DNA of 10,746 nt from Actinomycetota bacterium (GTDB lineage Bacteria > Actinomycetota > Humimicrobiia > Humimicrobiales > Humimicrobiaceae): the NCBI GenBank assembly GCA_023475715.1, contig JAMCVO010000524.1, positions 1-10,746 of the forward strand, in the 5' to 3' direction. The position numbers and the translations under genes were made by a program. The notes beneath the pieces were generated by a model. The model saw only the letters and a program-made list of their open reading frames with translations. It searched no databases and was not told where the DNA came from. The first letter of the stretch is position 1; each line of letters begins with the position of its first letter. Below, in pieces: positions 7,489-10,746 of the stretch.

Positions 7489-7535
7489 AGAAATTTACGG
7501 TTCCAAGAATTGCTCATTGTGACGAAGGTCATTGA
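7485..7535 (+). CDS. 16-codon ORF with strong SD, coupled to lgt
   Basis: The ATG overlaps the lgt stop (ATGA). A near-perfect AGGAGG at 7471-7476 sits 8 nt upstream, the best ribosome site in the window. The peptide MKKFTVPRIAHCDEGH ends at TGA. Such a site suggests a gene that is, or was, actively translated. It could be a leader peptide with a metal-binding His-Cys-Asp-Glu-His tail, or the first codons of a gene now cut by a frameshift: a frame one base over, from GTG at 7519, stays open for 36 codons to 7629. I recognise no family in either frame. Confidence 0.35.
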   Translation: MKKFTVPRIAHCDEGH

Positions 7536-7557
7536 ATTTGGTCCCGGGCAAGACCTT
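7525..7557 (+). repeat. short inverted repeat after lgt
   Basis: AAGGTC (7525-7530) and GACCTT (7552-7557) are perfect inverted arms. A nested alternative pairs GGTC (7540-7543) with GACC (7552-7555). No U-run follows, so it is not a convincing terminator. It overlaps the end of the 16-codon ORF and could act as an attenuator-like or mRNA-processing hairpin. Confidence 0.3.
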
Positions 7558-7587
7558 AATCTGCCCATCAGAATTAATAAGAAATTT

Positions 7588-7616
7588 TTGAAAAGTTTTA
7601 GTTATTTCATTACATT
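7588..7616 (+). promoter_or_regulatory. possible weak internal promoter
   Basis: TTGAAA (7588-7593) is followed after 17 bp by TACATT (7611-7616), upstream of the CCAHH membrane-protein gene. The region is AT-rich, so chance matches are common. It would let the downstream genes be expressed without the CsoR promoter. Confidence 0.25.
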
Positions 7617-7641
7617 AATAACATATTAATACAAGTCAAAA

Positions 7642-8202
7642 ATGCACAAGAATAAGCCAGTAATTATTGGAACAATCGGAACAATCGGATTATTGATAGT
7701 ATATTTTGGAATACTGACCTGGGCCATCTCCTTAAGACATGCATTAGAAATATTCACAGAGATCTGGTATTGGGTCATAATTCTGGCAGTTGGTTTTGGT
7801 ATTCAGCTGGCACTTTATTCATATATAAGAATCAATATTCGCAAAAAAGGTGCAGCGGCAACGGCGGAGGTTGCAACTGCAGGCGGGGTCTCAACAGGTT
7901 CGATGATTGCATGTTGTGCCCATCATATAGTTAATGTTTTACCAATCGTAGGATTAGCGGGCCTATCTACAGCCTTAACCTTTTTTGAGAAATACCAGAT
8001 TCCTTTTATTATGCTTGGAATTTTTTCTAACCTGTTTGGGATTACAATGATGTTAAACATCATTCAAAAAACCGGGATTTACTCAAAAAATAATACCTTT
8101 GTTAAAACCATATTCATTCCTGATATGAAAGTAGTTCGAAATATTGTACTGATCCTGTCTGTTATAATTGTCGGCTTTTCATTTTTTTGGACTTCACGCT
8201 AA
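7642..8202 (+). CDS. five-TM membrane protein with intramembrane CCAHH motif, family not named
   Basis: A 186-residue integral membrane protein with segments at about 8-29, 42-62, 86-112, 120-141 and 166-184. The most striking part is GGVSTGSMIACCAHHIVNVLPIVGL at 81-105, containing Cys91, Cys92, His94 and His95 inside or at the edge of the third segment, flanked by Gly and Pro. Paired Cys and His in a membrane helix is a plausible soft-metal transfer or redox site. The following segments (PFIMLGIFSNLFGITMML) are ordinary hydrophobic helices. I cannot give a family name; it is not a P-type ATPase, CopD or CcdA by visible motifs. The ATG at 7642 has no good SD. Its position after csoR, the His/Met-rich protein and lgt makes metal handling the leading hypothesis. 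A 9-bp tandem repeat near 7669-7686 encodes the doubled GTI near the N-terminus. Confidence 0.75.
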   Translation: MHKNKPVIIGTIGTIGLLIVYFGILTWAISLRHALEIFTEIWYWVIILAVGFGIQLALYSYIRINIRKKGAAATAEVATAGGVSTGSMIACCAHHIVNVLPIVGLAGLSTALTFFEKYQIPFIMLGIFSNLFGITMMLNIIQKTGIYSKNNTFVKTIFIPDMKVVRNIVLILSVIIVGFSFFWTSR

Positions 8203-8227
8203 TTGCAAAAAGATATAAAGGAATAAA

Positions 8228-8545
8228 TTGCATAAAAATAATTACATCAATATTAAAATAAAAAGTAAAAAAAGAATAATAAATATACTGGCAATAATTT
8301 TAATCTTAGCTTCAATCTTAATTACCCCCATTCCAGGAAATTATCTTACTGCCCAATCGCTTGATGAAGATCTGCAAAATATAAAAAAAGAGAAGGAAGA
8401 AGTTAAAAAAAAGGTTGAAGAAGTAAAAAAACAGGAACAATCTTATTTAGTTGAAGTCAATAAAGTGGAAACACAGCTTGTTGATTCTCTATCTCAGTTA
8501 AACGACCTGCATGATAGACTTTTAGATGCAAAGCTCAATAGATAA
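8228..8545 (+). CDS. N-terminal part of a frameshifted EnvC-like M23 protein (signal peptide and coiled coil)
   Basis: A 105-codon frame from a TTG preceded by AAAGGA at good spacing; there is no in-frame ATG. It encodes a basic start, a signal-peptide-like hydrophobic stretch (about 19-37, IINILAIILILASILITPI) with possible cleavage after LTA near 42, and a Lys/Glu-rich coiled coil from about 46. The coil is cut at 8545 by a stop. The next frame (+1) carries on the same kind of coil and ends in an M23 peptidase, so the two frames are most likely one gene broken by a single-base indel between 8523 and 8545. Intact, it would be an exported murein hydrolase or hydrolase regulator of about 400 residues. 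It begins 25 nt after the CCAHH gene and may share its transcript. Confidence 0.72.
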   Translation: MHKNNYINIKIKSKKRIINILAIILILASILITPIPGNYLTAQSLDEDLQNIKKEKEEVKKKVEEVKKQEQSYLVEVNKVETQLVDSLSQLNDLHDRLLDAKLNR

Positions 8546-9428
8546 GACTACCGTCGATCTTGTAATTAAGGAACAGGAATTAAAAAAAATAGATGATGAA
8601 TTAAAGGAAAAAACAGCTCTTTTAAATCAAAGAATTACAAATATTTATAAAAATGGAGATCACAACATACTGGAAGTATTGTTAAAAACTGAAGGTTTTG
8701 TTGAATTCATTTCAAGAGCAAAACTCATGAATCTTATTGCAAGCCAAGATTCTAAAATTCTGGAAGAAATTAAAGATAAAAGAACAGCTAATTTAAATAT
8801 TAAAAAGGCAATCCTGGATTTAAGAGAAAAGCAAAGGGAAAGAAAAGAAGAAATCTCGAGACTTGTATCTCAGGCAGAAGAAAAACAAAAGGAGATTGAA
8901 AATATTTATAACGAAAAAGCCGGGCTTCTTTCCAAAGTCAGAGCAGATAAAAATGCCCTTCTGGCAATAGAGAATGATCTTGAAAAAAAGGAAGCAGAGA
9001 TAAGCAGGATTCTGGAAAGTTACAGATATGGAAGCACACCAGGAAGTAAGTTTATGTGGCCTGTTGCAGGTTTTCTTTCCTCAGGTTTTGGAATGAGAAT
9101 ACATCCAATATTGCGTGTGCCCAGACTTCACGCCGGAATTGATATAGTTGCCCGCAATGGAACACCTATAAAAGCAGCAGATGGAGGACAAGTTATTCAG
9201 GCTGAATACAGCAGGAGCTATGGTTATTATGTTCTTATTTATCATGGAGGCGGCTTTGCAACAAGATATTCTCATCTTTCCGGTTTGAATGTTTCTGCCG
9301 GGCAGCTCGTTGAGAGGGGCCAGGTGATAGGGTTTTTGGGGTCTACAGGTTACTCAACTGGACCACATCTGGATTTTGAGGTAAGAATTAACGGAGTACC
9401 TCAAAATCCACTCCAGTATTTACAATAG
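8526..9428 (+). CDS. M23-family peptidase, C-terminal part of the frameshifted gene
   Basis: A 300-codon frame: a long coiled coil (about 8-165) with the YKNG...LEVLL...FISRAKLMN region typical of EnvC/NlpD-like hydrolases, then an M23 domain (about 175-300). Metal ligands of lysostaphin-type peptidases are visible as His202 and Asp206 in HAGID. His250 (SHLSG) and His281 (GPHLDF) are also kept. The final HxH motif, however, reads HLD, with Asp283 replacing a zinc-ligand histidine, so activity could be altered. It would act on the peptide stems of peptidoglycan outside the inner membrane. Alone it lacks a signal peptide, its ATG at 8526 has no SD, and an in-frame TAG sits directly before it, so it is unlikely to be an independent gene. 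It converges on the flavoprotein gene with 29 nt between stops and no clear terminator. Confidence 0.85.
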   Translation: MQSSIDKTTVDLVIKEQELKKIDDELKEKTALLNQRITNIYKNGDHNILEVLLKTEGFVEFISRAKLMNLIASQDSKILEEIKDKRTANLNIKKAILDLREKQRERKEEISRLVSQAEEKQKEIENIYNEKAGLLSKVRADKNALLAIENDLEKKEAEISRILESYRYGSTPGSKFMWPVAGFLSSGFGMRIHPILRVPRLHAGIDIVARNGTPIKAADGGQVIQAEYSRSYGYYVLIYHGGGFATRYSHLSGLNVSAGQLVERGQVIGFLGSTGYSTGPHLDFEVRINGVPQNPLQYLQ

Positions 9429-9457
9429 GTTTTTAAAACAAATACAATTAATCCTGG

Positions 9458-10681
9458 CTATCTCCAATAATCCTTAAAGGTTACCCAGGTTTGTTTGATT
9501 AAGTTAAAAAATTGGAGGGAGTTATATCGGTTGCTTTGCAGCTTCAAATCATTTTCCAATGCATTTAACCAATTTTGCCGCTGATAATTTCTTTTTGCCA
9601 ATGCGCGCCCAATACTATGCCCAAATTCGGTTCTATAAATATCTTTTATATCCAAAACAATATTTAAGTTATTATTCCTAACTGCTTTTAAAATTACTTC
9701 TAATGCCAGTTTTGAGGAGTAAACTGCATTGAATATACCGGCCCCTGTTATCGGATTGCAGAGACCTGCTGCATCCCCCACCAATATGAAATTTCTTAAT
9801 GCCGGTATTCCAACTATCCCCGAAACGGGGATAAGTCCTGTGATTACTTCCCTGTAAGCCGAATTCAGATCATTCCTGCTTATCAGGCTTGACCTGCACA
9901 GTTGTTCCTTAAAAAAAGTTAAAATATTTTTTAAGTTTGTACAAGTGTTAATATAATTATTATCTAAATACTTAATAAATTGATCATAAATTTCTAAACC
10001 CACCCCAATATTCATGCTTCCATTCTTTGGAAAAATCCACCCGTAACCACAATATAAATAAGGGGTGAAAAATATCTTATTTCGGTTGTTTGCTGTTTCA
10101 AAAATTCCCCTTTCTTTTATTTTGATTCTTTCCTGAATTGCTGTTACAAAGCTTTTATTTGTTGAGCCAATAAATTTTCCGATGAAAGAGCAAGGCCCAT
10201 CTGCTCCTACTACTATTTTAGACTTTATCTTCAAACCAGCGTCCTTCCTTTTATCAAATATCGTTGAGATAACCTTGTTTGAAAATGCCGGTGAACACTC
10301 AGATACAAAATTAAAATTTTTATCATTCGATTCAGGTGTTTCGATGGAAATAATTCTTGCACAATTTATAAATCTTCCTCCGTCTCTTTCAAACCTGGAT
10401 ACAAGATCTTTTACGAAAATATCCCTGTCCAGAATAAATCCCGGGGATTTGGTTTTAGCTATAACTTCAAATCTGTTTAAACCGCCCAGATATGTATCCA
10501 TGAAGTAAGTCTGGCTGTTAATTCCTGCAATTTTAAAGTCAAAAAGGCTGGCAATATTGGCAGGTACAAATTCTGCACATCTTACCGGCCTGTCTACATT
10601 CTTTTTCTTTTCGACAAGTATTGTATCCAGGTTTGAAAGAGACGGAGGAAGATTTATAAATTGTGCAAGAATTATTTCCAT
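9458..10681 (-). CDS. geranylgeranyl-reductase-family FAD oxidoreductase, 5' end broken by an inverted repeat
   Basis: The genuine part runs from about 10620 down to 9458. It reads (x)LVEKKKNVDRPVRCAEFVP, the usual continuation of the first Rossmann strand and the conserved Cys region of this family. Further marks, numbered from the apparent ATG at 10681, are VVGADGPCSFIGK at 157-169, YGWIFPK at 213-219, and the flavin-binding ILVGDAAGLCNPITGAG at 299-315. Members reduce isoprenoid double bonds in lipids, quinones or chlorophyll, or are related monooxygenases; the substrate here cannot be told. The first 20 residues (MEIILAQFINLPPSLSNLDT) are not native: they are the reverse complement of the gene's own codons at 10341-10404. 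The N-terminal GxGxxG FAD loop is missing, and the frame stays open to the window edge. As it stands the product cannot bind FAD normally; the break may be an assembly or amplification artefact. Confidence 0.85.
   Translation of the reverse strand: MEIILAQFINLPPSLSNLDTILVEKKKNVDRPVRCAEFVPANIASLFDFKIAGINSQTYFMDTYLGGLNRFEVIAKTKSPGFILDRDIFVKDLVSRFERDGGRFINCARIISIETPESNDKNFNFVSECSPAFSNKVISTIFDKRKDAGLKIKSKIVVGADGPCSFIGKFIGSTNKSFVTAIQERIKIKERGIFETANNRNKIFFTPYLYCGYGWIFPKNGSMNIGVGLEIYDQFIKYLDNNYINTCTNLKNILTFFKEQLCRSSLISRNDLNSAYREVITGLIPVSGIVGIPALRNFILVGDAAGLCNPITGAGIFNAVYSSKLALEVILKAVRNNNLNIVLDIKDIYRTEFGHSIGRALAKRNYQRQNWLNALENDLKLQSNRYNSLQFFNLIKQTWVTFKDYWR
10279..10404 (+). repeat. left arm of a perfect 126-bp inverted repeat
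   Basis: This stretch, inside the flavoprotein gene, is the exact reverse complement of 10621-10746. Identity stops sharply after ACAA at 10404. Arms are separated by 216 bp. Confidence 0.95.
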
Positions 10682-10746
10682 CGAAACACCTGAATCGAAT
10701 GATAAAAATTTTAATTTTGTATCTGAGTGTTCACCGGCATTTTCAA
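10621..10746 (-). repeat. right arm of the inverted repeat, running to the window edge
   Basis: Exact reverse complement of 10279-10404. It replaces the expected 5' end of the flavoprotein gene and reaches the last base of the window, so its full length is unknown. The geometry fits a foldback chimera at a contig end. Confidence 0.95.

Noticed and set aside
7533..7559. TGA at 7533 read as selenocysteine
   Set aside because: Reading through reaches a TAA after only seven more codons, and no convincing SECIS hairpin is seen.
8513..8545. Programmed -1 frameshifting at CTTTTAG in the M23 gene
   Set aside because: The downstream frame is +1 relative to the upstream one, so a -1 slip leads to the wrong frame.
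9429..9457. Bidirectional terminator between the converging genes
   Set aside because: The 29-nt gap has no GC-rich stem; the T/A runs alone are not enough.
10182..10508. Plus-strand open frame spanning the left arm of the inverted repeat
   Set aside because: It is antisense to conserved flavoprotein sequence; its resemblance to the first residues of the minus-strand frame is only the inverted repeat.
10621..10681. ATG at 10681 as the true start of the flavoprotein
   Set aside because: It lies inside the inverted copy of the gene's own interior; the homologous protein begins only after the junction at 10620/10621.
1..10746. tRNA, rRNA, CRISPR array, insertion sequence or prophage genes
   Set aside because: No cloverleaf, regular spaced repeats, transposase motifs or phage proteins were seen on either strand.

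Overview
The window is AT-rich bacterial DNA with SD-led genes and sigma70-type promoters. It carries cystathionine beta-synthase and cystathionine gamma-lyase (reverse transsulfuration), a copper-type CsoR repressor, an Lgt-family enzyme, an EnvC-like M23 peptidase and a geranylgeranyl-reductase-family flavoprotein. No single gene fixes the taxon. An uncultured, probably anaerobic bacterium is a guess. A foldback-like inverted repeat at the right end suggests single-cell or metagenomic assembly rather than a finished genome.

Left half (1-5593, minus strand): one probable operon starts from an exact-consensus promoter (TTGACA, 17 bp, TATAAT; 5593-5565). In transcription order it holds a large membrane protein with a central spermidine-synthase-like Rossmann domain, cystathionine beta-synthase with a C-terminal CBS-domain pair, a cystathionine gamma-lyase/synthase-family PLP enzyme, and an SRPBCC-fold protein cut by the window edge. 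Gaps are 12-52 nt. The two PLP enzymes together would turn homocysteine plus serine into cysteine. The membrane protein lacks the aspartates that synthases use for catalysis, so it is probably not a polyamine synthase.

Middle (5792-8202): csoR is divergent from a rightward cassette, with overlapping promoters and a CsoR-like operator between them. The cassette holds a small His/Met-rich two-TM protein (DUF2933-like), an Lgt-family protein, a 16-codon ORF with a near-perfect SD coupled to the lgt stop, and a five-TM protein with an intramembrane CCAHH motif. No copper ATPase, CopZ chaperone or multicopper oxidase is present. This looks like a metal-responsive envelope system without a standard effector and is the most interesting part of the window.

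Right end (8228-10746): an EnvC-like coiled-coil M23 peptidase is split by a frameshift into a signal-peptide part and a catalytic part. It converges on a geranylgeranyl-reductase-family gene. The 5' end of that gene is replaced by a perfect 126-bp inverted copy of its own interior (10279-10404 against 10621-10746), so its FAD-binding N-terminus is missing and the apparent start codon is an artefact of the inverted copy.
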